DNA from: Emergomyces orientalis
Lineage: Eukaryota; Ascomycota; Eurotiomycetes; Onygenales; Ajellomycetaceae
NCBI GenBank assembly: GCA_002110485.1
Contig: MOWL01000029.1
Coordinates: 124,001-188,000 of the forward strand
Reading direction: 5' to 3'
DNA: 64,000 nt
Shown here: positions 1 to 12,078 of the stretch, piece after piece
Layout of the letters: each line of letters opens with the position of its first letter
Numbering within the stretch: the stretch's first letter is position 1
Notes under the pieces: generated by a model
Database searches by the model: none
What the model was told of the DNA's origin: nothing
Seen by the model: the letters and a program-made list of their open reading frames with translations, nothing else
Made by a program: the position numbers and the translations under genes

Positions 1-864
1 ATGCAGCTCCGAAATTTTCTGCGCCTTTTATTTGAAGCTGGGGAAATTCTGTAGTATTGTAACCTCCTCGTCGCTCATTGAGTGAAACCTTTACATTCAC
101 CTTATTGTTTTTTTTTTTTTTTTTTTTTTTTGCCTGGCAGCCAGTTACAAGCACCGCCTTCCCACTCAAATACTGCAAAGAAATATTCCAATTTACGGCC
201 CAAGCACAGACAAGCAGGTAATAAAATTCGAGTAGGACTTTTCACTCGTTACCCATCTTTAAAAAGAGTAATCCGGAAATTAATCTCACAACATACGTAC
301 GCATGTGTTGGTTACAGTGTCAGCGAGCTTGCTTGGCCCGCGCTCCGCAATAATAGCCTTGCCTAGGAATTAGGATTGGCAGAGTAACTATAGAAAAAGA
401 TATAGGTTTGGGGTTTATTTCTAACAATGTCCCGTAGCTTCCTATTCATGCCATACGAATATATATTTATATACATATGTATATATGAACCCACAGACAA
501 AGGGGTGTGCTTCGGGATGGATCAGGGTAAGGCGTAGTATACTGAGTAGTTGTGATTCTCTCCCAATTTTTGTCTTTCATACTATTTCTCCTCATCTGGG
601 CGTCAGGGGGGTCCGGAAAAGCATGTCTTCGTTACAATGGAGCAGAATAGCTCCTTTCTTCGTTGTGTTTGTTGTAAGGTTGCTTTCTCAACATCCGAGC
701 GTGGCTTGTGTGCCAGTTCACGGAATAGGAAGTGGTCCCTGCCTCGCAGTCAATTTTAGTTTTTTTTTTTTTAGTTTTTTTTTTCAATTCAGGGGGGTAT
801 ATATAGCTGAAACAAACCAAGGCTCCTTGGGCAAATATTGGGTGGAATACGGCTTGCTGAGACA

Positions 865-1004
865 CACCACATTCTGAGACGCTTTGTACCAACGCACTAA
901 TTTAGTAGGGGGGGAGTTACCATTGAGACAAACAAGACAAACACACCAAGGTAACTTCTCATACTAAATTAGTGCGGTGGTACAAAGCGTCTCAGAATGT
1001 GGTG
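865..1004. repeat. Foldback (MITE-like) inverted repeat
   Basis: Two 43-bp arms, 865-907 and 962-1004, are reverse complements with a single mismatch. A second matching segment lies inside them (915-921 against 950-956), so the element could fold into a hairpin of about 140 nt with a loop near 922-949. No target-site duplication is obvious at the ends and there is no internal reading frame. The form fits a non-autonomous miniature inverted-repeat element or its solo remnant; family not assignable from one copy. Confidence 0.75.
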
Positions 1005-3633
1005 AAATACGTTAACTACTGCATAGGCTTATTCAATGAGCGGGAAGAGCTTCGGCGAGGAAGGTGGCTGGTAAGATAGACGGAGCTATTCTGAGGATAT
1101 GCAGAAACATGGATATGATGCGTGCTAGTACTAATGAAGTTAGTTAGGATTGCTGGACAAAGAAGAGTATTCTGGTAGAAGGAGCAGGTGCAAGAATAGG
1201 TATCTACACAAAAGTTAACAATGCTTCGTCCCAATTTCTTGTCATCATGAATAACTTGGTACCATAACTCTATGGGGAGCTGCTGGGATAGTACGTACTG
1301 TGAAAGGCCTGCGTGGGGTGGCAGTCGGGAGAGCACGGCGAAATGTATCGCCAGTCGGCTAGCTATTCAGCAGTGGCCAGTGGCCAGTGCCTTTGCCAGC
1401 CTGCCGGGGGGGTTCGATGCACCCCGTATTCTTCTCCCTTGCGCCTGTCAGGGGTTCGATGCGAAGGCTATGTCCTATGGATTTCTCTCGGTCGGGAGCC
1501 AAACCATCGGCAAAAACAAGTCCGCACCAACACACACCTAATTCCTCCGATGGATCTCCTCCGGCTTAATGCCCATGTAACATGATGCAGAACAGAGCTG
1601 GCAATCACATCATCATCACAGCTGGCTGGCGTTTCTTGCCCCGAATGCTGGGTGTTGTGAGTGGTTGCTAACTTGCAATCCCTACCCCCACCTAGCTATG
1701 TGCCCATTTGGAGCGTTGGGGCCTTGGGGGCAAGTTGTTTTTTTTCGAAATTATGGGCCCCGCTGGTGTGGTGTGGTTATTTAGCCGTGTATCGCGTATC
1801 AGTGAATCCGAGGTTCGCCCTATGTGAAGGATGGATGGAGGCTCTCTTCTAGTGAGGCGGAGATAGGAGGAATTCCACCAGGTTAATGTACAGCCTGTCT
1901 CATAGCTTGGGGATTATATAACTACAGAGACTGAAGATTGTCTTCTTTGACAGGATCTCCACCCTATTTGGCGCTCAAAAATATATCTATATTCACAGCC
2001 AACCATTCGTGCAAGCAAAAATACCCAGCTCCAAGCCGAAAATCTCATTTACCCGCACCCAGGCAGCACAACCCCCGCTAAGCCAACTAGTCAGGGCTAA
2101 AGGTCTGCCCGCCATGGCCTGGGCCGACCTCCCCAGGCCAAAGCCCAAAGGGAGGCGATCTTGGGTGACAATGAGGGCCCACTCACACGCCTCAAGAACC
2201 GATGGAGTTTTGAAGGGCTGACGCTGGGGGCTTGGACGGCTTGGAGCCAATGACGTGGGCTGCTAGGGCTGTCTAGGCGATTATTACGACAGGATACGAG
2301 ACAAGATGCAAGGAAAATCGTCCAGCTTTTTATGGGGCTTTTAGGCGTTTTGATTCAGCCTCAGGAACAGAGCTCCTCCATTTGTTTATTTATTCAGCTC
2401 TCTCGCTCTCTCTTTTCAACAAAGACAGAAGTAATGTTTTGATTGCACTGTATCTTGATAAATCGTGCGTGTCCTTTTATCTTTGAGTTAAAAAACTAAC
2501 CACCCCCCCCCTCCGGATTAAGTGAGTGGTTGCCGCATAGTTCAACGTGCATCGAGATACCGGATTTTCCCTTGGGCTAGCGAGCAAAATCCGGCGATTT
2601 CTGGACATAAATCAGTACACACTGACCACTGACGGTTGACGATGAGCAAGAGATCTCATAAATATAAGTAGAATATGCAAGGTCTTTCTTAGAATTGCTG
2701 TGCCTGCAGTGCAGCGTTGCTCTTCCGTTCCCTGCTTCCTGTTTTTTTCTTTTCCTTTCTTTTTCTTCTCTGATCCGTCTTATTTCTCATTTTTTCCTTT
2801 CCCTGTTCATGCAATGTTTAAAATGTGCGTACTAAGCCCCAGGATGTCAGTATCTTGCCGAATGATTGATTGCAAATAGTATATTACTTATTTTATCTGC
2901 TCTACTGTGCCATTTGAAAACCTCCCTCTTTTCTTTTGATGTTTCCCCCCTTTTCTGTCCTTCTCTTCCATTCCCGGCGCGAGTCCTTTTTGTCCACTGT
3001 GAGATGAGACAAAACCCACAGACCAGTAGTTAAGAGATCTCGCCAGGAAGGAAAATTTAGAAAGAAGAAAAGAAAGAAGAAAAAAATTTCTTTCACCTCA
3101 GCAGCCAACGACAACATAAGTAGCTGTAACGAACGTTCCCCCTTACCAAATCACGAGTTGTGGCCTTGACAGAGCCAGCGAGCCAACCCCGCCAGTTGGG
3201 CCAGTCGAGTCATGTCCAGTGCCAGTGCAATTGCGGTGGGTTTATAAAATAAAAAAAACTCAAAGAATTGTGTAGCTAGAGAGTGTATTTTATGGTTTTA
3301 CTACTCAGTACGCAGTAAAACTTTCATTTGATGAGTGTTTTTTTTTTCTAATTTTTCTCCCTTATATTTAGTTACAATTTTTTGCTAAAAAGTCTTCCCG
3401 CAGTTCCTGATCCGAATAGGAAATATCTAAATAAAAGAAAAAGAAAAAGTATTTAGCTTAGTTATAAATCTGGAGATGAAAAAAAGTAAAAAGTAGTGGA
3501 TCAATCAGACGCATAAATCTGTTAGTTTAATTAATTAAAGCTGTTGTTAACTCTTTTTCTTCTGTTCCTGTTCCTGGTTCTGGTTTCTGGTTCTGTGTGT
3601 GGGTGTGTGTGGTGTGAGATTTTTCTTCTTCTC

Positions 3634-3662
3634 CTTTCTCTTTCTCTTTCTCTTTCTCTTTC
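3634..3662 (+). repeat. CTTTCT pyrimidine microsatellite
   Basis: A perfect or near-perfect hexanucleotide pyrimidine repeat about 750 bp upstream of the PHD gene start. Such CT-rich tracts are common in fungal promoters and leaders; no further function can be read from the sequence. Confidence 0.7.
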
Positions 3663-4412
3663 CTATACAAAACTCTGTTCAACTTCATTCATTTCTTCAC
3701 CTCGACTACACACCACACATCACTACGTATCTACAATTGACTCTCCCATGACTCTTCTCTCTGTTGCCTTGTCCAGTCCATGAAATGAAGCACTGATCTC
3801 TGCATCTCTGCAACTCTGAGCATCCTCGCGTCCTCTAGTCCCCCCATCGGGCCCTGCTGCCTGCTTAAAAAACCTCCGATTTGCTTTGCCTGCTCCCTCT
3901 GCCTCCACTAGGCAGGCCGATTCCCCTAGCAGATCCCACGGCTAGCTGAAAACCAACAATCCCGGACTCTGCTCATTGCTCGTCTTGCCCGGTTTCGAAC
4001 TTGATTTATAACGACCACGCCATCCCTCAAATAATATTATCCTACTCCCCCCCCCCACCAGCTGCATTCTGAAGTTAAATAGTACGAACAATACTGCCTC
4101 GGGGGATCTTTGTTGGCTGGGTGGCTCGTCACTCCCCATGTTTGCTACTACTCACACTCCGCTGATATGAGTTGGGACCGCCCAATCCACAGGTCTGTTT
4201 CGTCCCCTCCCTTTTCTTCCTGTTCTGGTGGTATTTATAGCAATGTTTGAAGTTTGAATGGTTGAATGAAATGGATTGCTTGCTGCTTTACTGTTTCAAA
4301 CCTGTCCCGCCTAATAAGGGCCACAACTACCATTGATTCAATTGAGAGTTTAATATATCTGTAACTCAATAGAGTAATACCCTGCATGTTATGCTGACTC
4401 CTATTTGGGCAC

Positions 4413-6857
4413 ATGTACATGAACAGTTTCAACTCCTCCAATGGCGAGCCTCAGACCCCAAAGAGAACCCCGACTTCTGCTGCCTTTGGCGAGTCGGCCT
4501 TCCACACCCCAAAGCTAGAATCCAGCTTCTACGACCCCCGAGTCACCTGGAATACCGCAGACCCTTATGCTTCAAGCCCTGAATTTCTCAAGACCCCCCA
4601 GAGACTTGGCCTGACTACCCCCTCTAATCACAACTATCTCCATGGCTTAGCTGGCCGGGATTCAACCCTCGACCCTTCAGCTTCTATTGCATTGAACCTC
4701 TCCCCGCAATTCGAACGGACTTCAATTTCTGGTACTGTTAGGGGGAATAAAACGAAGGGGAGCACGAAGAAGGGCAGCAATAGGTCTGGCAAAAAAGCAG
4801 CAGGCGAACAGGGCAATGATGGTGATATAGACACAAGTGACTCCGCAAAACGCTCAGCTGCCTCGATGCAAACCCCGCCCCCGACGAGCACTGGCAGGAG
4901 AAAGATGCAGGACAGAAGCAACCCCGGGAATACGCATCCAGAGGTGGGGAATTATAATAATCATAATCATAATACAATGGGGCCCCCTGATTCAAGTCAT
5001 CTAGAGACTCCAAGCCGGGTCGTTGGAATATCTGCCAACTTGTTTGACGGCCAATCCCCAAACCTATTCCAAGTGGCTGCTGGTTCTTCTGCAGATTCTC
5101 CATTTTTCCCTCAAAATAGGCTCTTCTGGGACCAGGACACGCAGTTCCCAGCTGGTTCGCTGGATATGTCTGACAATTATGGGGACCCATTTGGACCAAA
5201 CCAAACGACTAGTTTTGATGCCTTTGATCAGGGCCAAACAAATAATACTCTGCATGTTCCCCAGTTCCATGCCGTCCAAGTACCGCCCGGGATCGAACAT
5301 TTTAGCGATCCTCACGCTTACCATACACCATCAATGGGACCCATAGATTCAAATCTGTATCCTACCTCTTTCTCAACTTCCCCTCGTCTCCCCACCATAC
5401 GAGATGAGGACCCGGCTATGTTCTTAAGCTCCCCTGCCAGGAGATTTGGCTTTTCAGAGCCAACATTTCCACAGGATACGCCACCTCGGCTTGAGACCCG
5501 CCAGCCATATCATCACCAGACTGAGGAGTCCAAACGCGAGAAAAGACTGAAAGAGTTGAAACGTGCTAAGAGTTTGGCTCGCCGTAAAGCTGAGGCTGCT
5601 GATGAAGCCGCGGATGCCCTACGTCAGTCACGATCTTCGCAACTACTTTCCAGGCAAAGTTCGACTCATTCTATACACCCGCATAGTCGTCATGCCGGCG
5701 CCCTTTCGTCTTCTGGCCCTGGCTCTTCTGGCAGCGGTGTAAGAAAGACCCCTGCCAAAGGTCGTTTGTCGCCATTGAAAACACAAACGCCTTCATTCCC
5801 TCGCCCTAGTTCTTCGGCTGCTCTCCAAGCCCCCGTCGAGTCGGTAGTTTTAAAAATCGGGAAAGATGGAAGAGCTAAAACTGAGATGAAAGTAGTAACT
5901 GAGTCGCCCACGGCTTTCGGCCGTGGGCCAGGAATGGATCTGGATGATTTGTCCACTGAAAGTGAGACTGAATCCTCAGATGAATCCGATTTCCAAATTT
6001 CTCACAGCACAAATCCTTCTTTCAATATACACCCCGAATCTACTCCACGGCGGCCCAATGTTTCACGTGCCCATTCTACCTCACGCCCCCATTCTAAAAG
6101 CTCCTCCTATTCCTCAACAGTAGCGTCTCCACATTCAGGACGACATTCACCGTGGACAAACTCGTCGCATGGTAGTGGGAGGTTACCACACTTACACACC
6201 CAGCAAGAGGGTTGGATGTCGGCTCGTAGACATGCCACTAACCCTCCAGGTGGCCATTCGCGCGGCCAGTCTACGACTGACTCGGAAGTTACTCAGGATG
6301 ACGATGATACAGGCGACGCCCAGCATGCATTGAAACAGGTATTGAAGGGGCGGAATAGACAGGCCAGACAGCCCGCATCCCTCTATAATCAAAGGACACG
6401 CTCCTCGCATGCTTTGGGAACATTGAGATCATCTCCGCCAGGGTTTGGTAGTCAATTTGATTCGCGTCGCGGGGAGATCAGCTCACCTACTACAATGACG
6501 GATCCTGATTTTGTAACGCCTTCCACCGAACGACAAAGCAATCCTAACAATGGGACGAGATGTGTTTGTAACTCGATGGACAATGGCGGGCATCTAATGA
6601 TCCAGTGGTATGTAACGGTTCTTCAAGACGTAATATGCTCTTTACTAAACTTCTTAACCAGTGAATCCTGCACCCATTGGCTTCATACGAAATGTGTTGG
6701 CCTGGACCGCCAGAGCCTTCCGCCCGTCTACATATGTATATATTGTACCCAGACACCGATGAGGGGCGGCCGCATTCGAGACCCCTTAGCTGGTGGCGGC
6801 GTTGGTGGCCAAATCCCAACATCACCTCTTGCCCATAAGTCATATCGATTCCGGTAG
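4413..6857 (+). CDS. PHD-finger protein with long disordered N-terminus
   Basis: Two exons, 4413-6607 and 6662-6857, give 796 residues. The N-terminal 650 residues are Ser/Pro/Thr-rich with many TP and SP sites and look disordered; a short basic helix rich in KREKR and RRK lies near residues 370-400. The C-terminus is a PHD zinc finger: Cys-x-Cys, then Cys-x2-Cys, His-x2-Cys and Cys-x2-Cys. The fourth ligand cysteine only appears after the 54-nt intron is removed, when TG joins T to make TGT, so the intron is real although the frame reads through it. PHD fingers usually bind histone H3 tails, so a chromatin role is likely; the exact complex is unknown. The start could be the ATG at 4413 or the in-frame ATG at 4419. 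Confidence 0.88.
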   Translation: MYMNSFNSSNGEPQTPKRTPTSAAFGESAFHTPKLESSFYDPRVTWNTADPYASSPEFLKTPQRLGLTTPSNHNYLHGLAGRDSTLDPSASIALNLSPQFERTSISGTVRGNKTKGSTKKGSNRSGKKAAGEQGNDGDIDTSDSAKRSAASMQTPPPTSTGRRKMQDRSNPGNTHPEVGNYNNHNHNTMGPPDSSHLETPSRVVGISANLFDGQSPNLFQVAAGSSADSPFFPQNRLFWDQDTQFPAGSLDMSDNYGDPFGPNQTTSFDAFDQGQTNNTLHVPQFHAVQVPPGIEHFSDPHAYHTPSMGPIDSNLYPTSFSTSPRLPTIRDEDPAMFLSSPARRFGFSEPTFPQDTPPRLETRQPYHHQTEESKREKRLKELKRAKSLARRKAEAADEAADALRQSRSSQLLSRQSSTHSIHPHSRHAGALSSSGPGSSGSGVRKTPAKGRLSPLKTQTPSFPRPSSSAALQAPVESVVLKIGKDGRAKTEMKVVTESPTAFGRGPGMDLDDLSTESETESSDESDFQISHSTNPSFNIHPESTPRRPNVSRAHSTSRPHSKSSSYSSTVASPHSGRHSPWTNSSHGSGRLPHLHTQQEGWMSARRHATNPPGGHSRGQSTTDSEVTQDDDDTGDAQHALKQVLKGRNRQARQPASLYNQRTRSSHALGTLRSSPPGFGSQFDSRRGEISSPTTMTDPDFVTPSTERQSNPNNGTRCVCNSMDNGGHLMIQWYVTVLQDVICSLLNFLTSESCTHWLHTKCVGLDRQSLPPVYICIYCTQTPMRGGRIRDPLAGGGVGGQIPTSPLAHKSYRFR
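6608..6661 (+). other. Stop-free in-frame intron inside the PHD finger
   Basis: The 54-nt segment starts GTATGT and ends CCAG, with a TACTAAAC-like branch site near 6642. It has no stop codon and is a multiple of three. Splicing converts a TGG tryptophan codon into the TGT cysteine needed as a zinc ligand; retention would insert 18 residues into the finger and lose that cysteine. Confidence 0.85.
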
Positions 6858-7993
6858 TTACTTTATATCTTCTTTTCTTTTCTTTTCTTCTTTTTTCTTC
6901 TCTCTCCTGCGATACATGGTTTATATATTACGTACCCCCTCGAGTGCCGGATACGCGTATCACTTAGCCTTTTTTGGTTTCCTTTTAAATCATTAACGGT
7001 CAGCGATGACCTACATCCATTTTACCTCCTTAACACACCAATCAATGCCCGCTGGAGGACTGGAAGTTTCTTTTTCCTTTTTCCTTTTTTGCTTTATTAC
7101 GTATTTTCTTTCTTTTTTCTTTCTCTTATCCATTGGTGTTTTCACATCATATCCTCTCCAACACAACTACAACTACAACATACGAATACCCCTTTTGCAT
7201 TTTCCTTTCTTCTTTTGAAACATGACCCCCAAATTTTCCAATTCCCATTGCTCCCCTTGCGTTTCTACACTGCACATATGCCTATACGCTCATGGTTTTT
7301 CTCCCCCCTGTTACATGTTAAGATGAGTATCTGCCGCGCTCGTTATGACCATGCACACTGCATCGAAAACCAATCAACCCTGTGGTCAACCCTGTGGTAT
7401 CTTTTTCTTCCCCATTATTATCCCCCCTCTCAATCCCCACCACACAGGTTTTTCATTCGTTTTGTTTTGTTGTGTTTTATGTGTAACATGTATGGTTAGT
7501 CTCATGTTTTCGAGCGAGCGTGGTATCTTGTCAGATTACGGATCTGCCCTTTCTTGTTTGATTGTCGTTTTTTCCTTCATACCTTCATTCATTTTACAAT
7601 TTTTTAAATTTTTATTTTATCTTTTATTAATTGTGTTAGTTGATGGATGGATGGATGGATGGGTAGCCAGTGTGAGAGTATGATATATGATATATCTTAA
7701 CGAAGATTATTGTTTGCTACTGACTATATAGACTATGCAAAGGGTGTTTGCTGGTGTACTGTTGAATGTCCATTGTGTTTGGTAGTTGGGATGTTTAGTA
7801 TCCTTCGTTTCGTACATGAAGAATACAGGCAATTTAATGGTGCACCACATTCCCAGTATTATCCAATTGACAGATATAATTCAAGCGCCATGCCATCTCA
7901 AATTTCTAAGAAAATTCAACCTTCAATCATATTCTAGAAGTACATTCATTCCATTCCACGACCCAACTCCTTCATATAAAATATTTAAATTTT
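6858..7993. other. Intergenic region between convergent genes
   Basis: Holds the 3' regions of the PHD gene and of ysh1, which run towards each other. It is pyrimidine-rich with T-tracts and a GATG tetranucleotide repeat near 7642-7662. No coding region is supported. Confidence 0.6.
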
Positions 7994-10900
7994 TTACTCT
8001 CCCCCTTTCCCCTTCCCCCCCCTTACCACCATCCCCTCCCCCAGCGCCCCTTTCCCAACCCCCGCTCCCTCGCCTACTTCATCCTCGTACCTCCCACTCC
8101 ACAGCCCAGCCACCGTTTCCACAGCCCTCTCAACAACAACCCGCACCCGATCTCTCAACACTGCGTACCCGCACTCCACTTCCAATGTCTCCAGCCACAC
8201 CCGCGCCACATGCTTGTCGACCCGAATCTCTAGGCCTGGCACGGGAATGCCAAGGCTGTGCAGCCGGTCGAGTTCGGCGCATTCGAGCTCATGTAAGTCT
8301 TCTGGCGTGAGGTCTTCGTGGGATGTTGTTGGCGCGGGTGATGGCGTGGCGTTTGTCGTGCCGTGGGCGGCTGGGGTGGAGACTGTGCTGGAGGCGTCTG
8401 GGTCTGGTTTTGCAAGAGTTGACGTTGTCGATGTGCCGTTGTGCTGTTTAAACGCGGAAGTGGAAGTAGTAGTTTGGGTTGGTGTCGATGCGGACGTGGC
8501 GAAGGTGGTGTGTTTTATCTTTGGTTTCTCAATGGGGGCGATGTTCGGGCCGAATTGTGCTTCAAGCAGCATGCAAAGGCGTGTGAGACGTTCTTCGGGG
8601 GTTAGGTTGGAGTGTGGGTTTGGTAAAGTGAGGGGTGGGGCGTGCGAGTGTAGGTGGCGGTGTTGTTTGCTTGAGCCTAGGATTGATTGTTAGAGAAGGG
8701 GTAAACGGAACGGAAAATGAGGTGAGGATTTTAATATTAAATTCATACGTTTTACAGAAGCAGGGCTAGTTTCCACAGTCAGCAGCACGGCCATGACTGC
8801 ATCGGCAATGCCATCGTTCATCATATTCCCTTCCCACTCGACTGCCACCTCTCGCGTCCGTGGGGTGTAGCGGAGAGTAACGCAGCCCATAACTAGATAC
8901 GCAAGCGATTCATCCACAGGGATCTCTTCGTCGGCTTCTTCATCCTCTTCCTCCTCCTTCAGAACCTCCTTCTTGCCTTCAAAGCCGTTCGTTTTCATGT
9001 GATCCGTCGTATAGAGTTGGGTACGGATTTCTTCAATAGCCCCAAACGTCCCCTCCAGTGCCCATCGGATCAATTCAATGCTGGCTGTGCTGAGAGTAAT
9101 GTGTTGCTTGCAGGTGATAGTCGTGGTAGTGAGGCCAGCATACTCTCTGAGATCCTCCGGTGCCATCAATGATAACTTGAATCCGTTTTGCACGAGAACG
9201 CCATTCATCAGCCGTGATTCGTTTTGGTCAGAAGGTGGTGCGCTCTCTGCAAGCCGCCCAACGACTTTGGCTACCTTGTCGACTTGGAAGGGTATTCGGA
9301 CCTCCTCGCAATTTGCCGGCGTGTATACTTTGACTTTGACGGTTTTGTCCGCGTTTAGGCTTAGCAATTTGGATTTCAGGCGCATCATTTGATGTTTTTC
9401 GCCATGGACGAGGATCTTAGTGAATGGTTAGCAAAGCTAGTAGATAGATAGCTGTGCGGGGAATTACTCACCACAACCGGGGCAGCGACTTCTTCAATAA
9501 ATTCTCGATTCTCAACTCCATCTACATGGGCTGCAAAACTTATTTCATCCACAGTGCATCGCCTCGGAATCATGACCTTTTGCTCATCATCTCCCCCAGC
9601 CGCCATTCTCCTGGCCGGCCCAACAGCATTCCGGCCGCTCATCACAGCTGGAATCTGCTCTGGCTCATTTAGGATCTGTTTACCCATAGTCCCCTCAACA
9701 CTATAACCCGTCATAATGACACCATTGCGTTCGTTCGGTGCCCATCGTTCCAAGAGTTCCCGACTGGTACCGGTTTGCAGCATACCAGGAGATGCAAGCA
9801 TGACACACCCACCAACATCATCGAAACGTTCAATGCTCCTCACACTGCGCACATAACGGAAATCCCAGGGGCCAGCGCTAACGCTCTTGTCCCCTGAAGC
9901 TTCAGCCTCCGCCATCCGCTGGCGGAAGAGACGCTTGATGTTTTCGTTCATGGCTCCAATGTACGTTTGATAGACAACCATACATCTCCGCGCGATGTTT
10001 CCGATATAGTAGATAGGTATTTTTTGTAGCTCGGGATGGCGGCTCCAGTATTCGTCTAGAATTAATAGGAGCTCCTGAGCTCGTCCCAGTGCGAAAACTG
10101 GCATGAGAACCCGCCCCCCTCGATTGAGAACGCTAGTGATGGATTTCATGAGGGCTGCCTCTCGTTCCAAACGAGGTGGGTTGGAGGATATACCGAATGT
10201 TGATTCAGTGATGAGCACATCAATTTTGATGCCCTTGGGTACTTCCGCTGATATAAGATGCCGGTCTTCTTCACGCGAGTAGTCTCCCGTGAATAAAATG
10301 TTAAGACCAGCGATTGAGATGAGAAACATGGCTGCGCCAAGGACATGGCCGGCAGGAAATGGAGTAATACGAATGCTGTTGATCGTATGGGTGGTGTTGA
10401 AATCAATGGCTTCTATGTGGGGCAATGTCGAGAGATGGTCTTGTTCAGTATAGAGTGTGGTTCGCTGATCGGAGGACGAAGATGTATTGCTGACTCGGAC
10501 GTTGTCCTGGATAAGCCACTTGTAAATAGCTTTGGTAGCATGGGTCATAAAAACCCGGCCTTTGAAATTAGTTTTGCTGAGGACGTAGGGGAGACTGGCG
10601 GAATGGTCCAAATGGAAACTAGTTTGGCCCAAAAACAGAGCCGGTTAGCTAGGTGTCCAGTTTCGAGTATGGATAAATGGAATAAGATACGCAGACTCAG
10701 GAACAAGGACGGACATGTAGGCGCGTTTTGCTAGTTGGCGCAATACAAGAGATACAGAGAAACAAGAACGTAGGCAGAAGAACGAGGACAAAAAGTAATT
10801 TCATTTGTTTTCTGATATATATATTCAGGACAAGGGAAGAATAATGAAGTGATAAGATCTGTGTGAGTAATTCTCCAGGGCCTGAAGCAGAGAGCTGTCC

Positions 10901-11352
10901 TGGACTTGTTCTTGGTACATAGTTTAATGGTGTTTCATCCCCCAAATCCAGAAATATCCGTATCAAAACATAAAATTCAAAAGATATGGAAAACATAGGA
11001 AAAAAAAAATGCTCGACGTACTGGCTTATAAGAAGGATATCAACAGTGCTCAGGTCGAAATCGTCGAAGAATGGGAGGGCAGCAAAACCTTCCTTTGCCG
11101 GGTGCATTCCAGCATCAAGCTATAAAGACCATCGAGTCAGCGGGGCTAGGATTCGATGCGACACATGGACGACGAGCGACGACAAGAACAATTGCTCACC
11201 ATGACTGTCTTCCCCTTGTATTGTATGATATGACACGATCTCCCGACTTCATTTCCACCCCCTAGATTGTAGAACAAGAGCTCGTCTGTAGGATCCACAG
11301 GCTCCTCACCCCCAGTGGGCTGGAGCGCCGACGCTTTTCGTTTTGCCGCCAT
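7994..11352 (-). CDS. ysh1: Endoribonuclease Ysh1 (CPSF73), pre-mRNA 3'-end processing
   Basis: Five exons read 11352-11200, 11119-11022, 10618-9472, 9415-8749 and 8676-7994, giving 915 residues. The family is the metallo-beta-lactamase/beta-CASP nuclease that cuts pre-mRNA at the poly(A) site within the cleavage and polyadenylation factor. Visible motifs are the zinc-binding HFHLDH at about residues 84-89, the AGHVLGAAMF histidine, the TGDYSREED aspartate, the MASPGM-like beta-CASP segment (here LASPGMLQTG), SFAAHVD and LVHGEKHQM. The C-terminal third has an acidic stretch and then a Ser/Thr/Pro-rich linker. Intron 2 is unusually long (403 nt) and splits the first catalytic histidine codon. 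The gene diverges from taf4. Identity is very secure; the exact boundary of the last intron (8748-8677) rests on frame only. Confidence 0.95.
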
Positions 11353-12078
11353 GATATATAAGTATAGGTATATATATACTTTTATATATCCCTCTCACTG
11401 TACAGATGTAGCATCCGTAAAGCTGTATGATATTTGTCCTGTATCATAGACTTACAACGCGGGTATGTTCGGGCGCATCAAGAAATGGGAGTTGTTTAAA
11501 AGTCCATTGCTCTCGCAAAGGCCAGTGGGGGATTAACTGTGACACTCCAATGCAGGGTCTCAGAATATCACTAATCAACAGCTTGGGATTGTATCCGCTT
11601 CAAATATGTGTCACCTCCACTTGAAGACACCTGTTATTGATTGTTCCTCTCTCTTCATTACTCTCCTGGTCTCTGTTGTTGAATTTCTTTCCCTGGAACA
11701 AAAACTACCCATTACGTCAGCATTGTGTCCACGTGACCACAAGCTCTGATTGAGCCGCATCAAACTCCTCCAAACTTCCAAATTCAACGACGACAACGTC
11801 CAACATCTATATCAACATCCAAGTGGACGACTAAGACAGGAAACAGACATATATATACAGACACAAGACCATTTTTGCGACTACCAGTTATTTCGAGATA
11901 CTCGTAACGCATCGTCCTGCTCAGGCCTGGCGAAATGACTCTGAGATGACCGCGATTTCAACACGTCTCTTGGTTGGGCGCATTGCTCTCCTTCACTCCC
12001 TCCTCCGGCGAGGTGACGCTTCACTCGCGAGCTCGATAGTTATTCACATATAACACCTCTCCCCTGTGCCTATTCATC
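11353..12078. promoter_or_regulatory. Divergent promoter region of ysh1 and taf4
   Basis: The 726 bp separate two head-to-head starts, ATG at 11352 on the minus strand and ATG at 12079 on the plus strand. An AT-rich near-palindrome of TATATA blocks lies at about 11354-11388, right against the ysh1 start. CT-rich stretches at 11630-11690 and 11985-12065 may be initiator regions. No gene is seen between them. Confidence 0.55.

Larger units (their letters stand above)
1..4412. other. Gene-free interval with low-complexity tracts
   Basis: I see no convincing coding region on either strand; the open frames are short, mostly lack ATG starts and have no recognisable domain. The interval holds a T24 run at 108-131, the foldback element at 865-1004, and a CTTTCT pyrimidine microsatellite near 3634-3662. 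A C-rich run sits near 4040. The last kilobase probably contains the promoter and leader of the PHD-finger gene that starts at 4413. Confidence 0.6.

Noticed and set aside
632..892. Minus-strand 86-residue frame overlapping the foldback arm
   Set aside because: It contains a poly-Lys run from the T-tract and lacks any domain; the inverted repeat explains this sequence better.
1408..1470. Repeated GGGTTCGATGC resembling a tRNA T-loop
   Set aside because: Two copies within 60 bp but no acceptor stem, anticodon arm or D-arm could be built around either one.
8214..8693. 159-residue plus-strand frame opposite the ysh1 C-terminus
   Set aside because: It is the antisense shadow of the real ysh1 last exon, which joins in frame to the rest of the enzyme.
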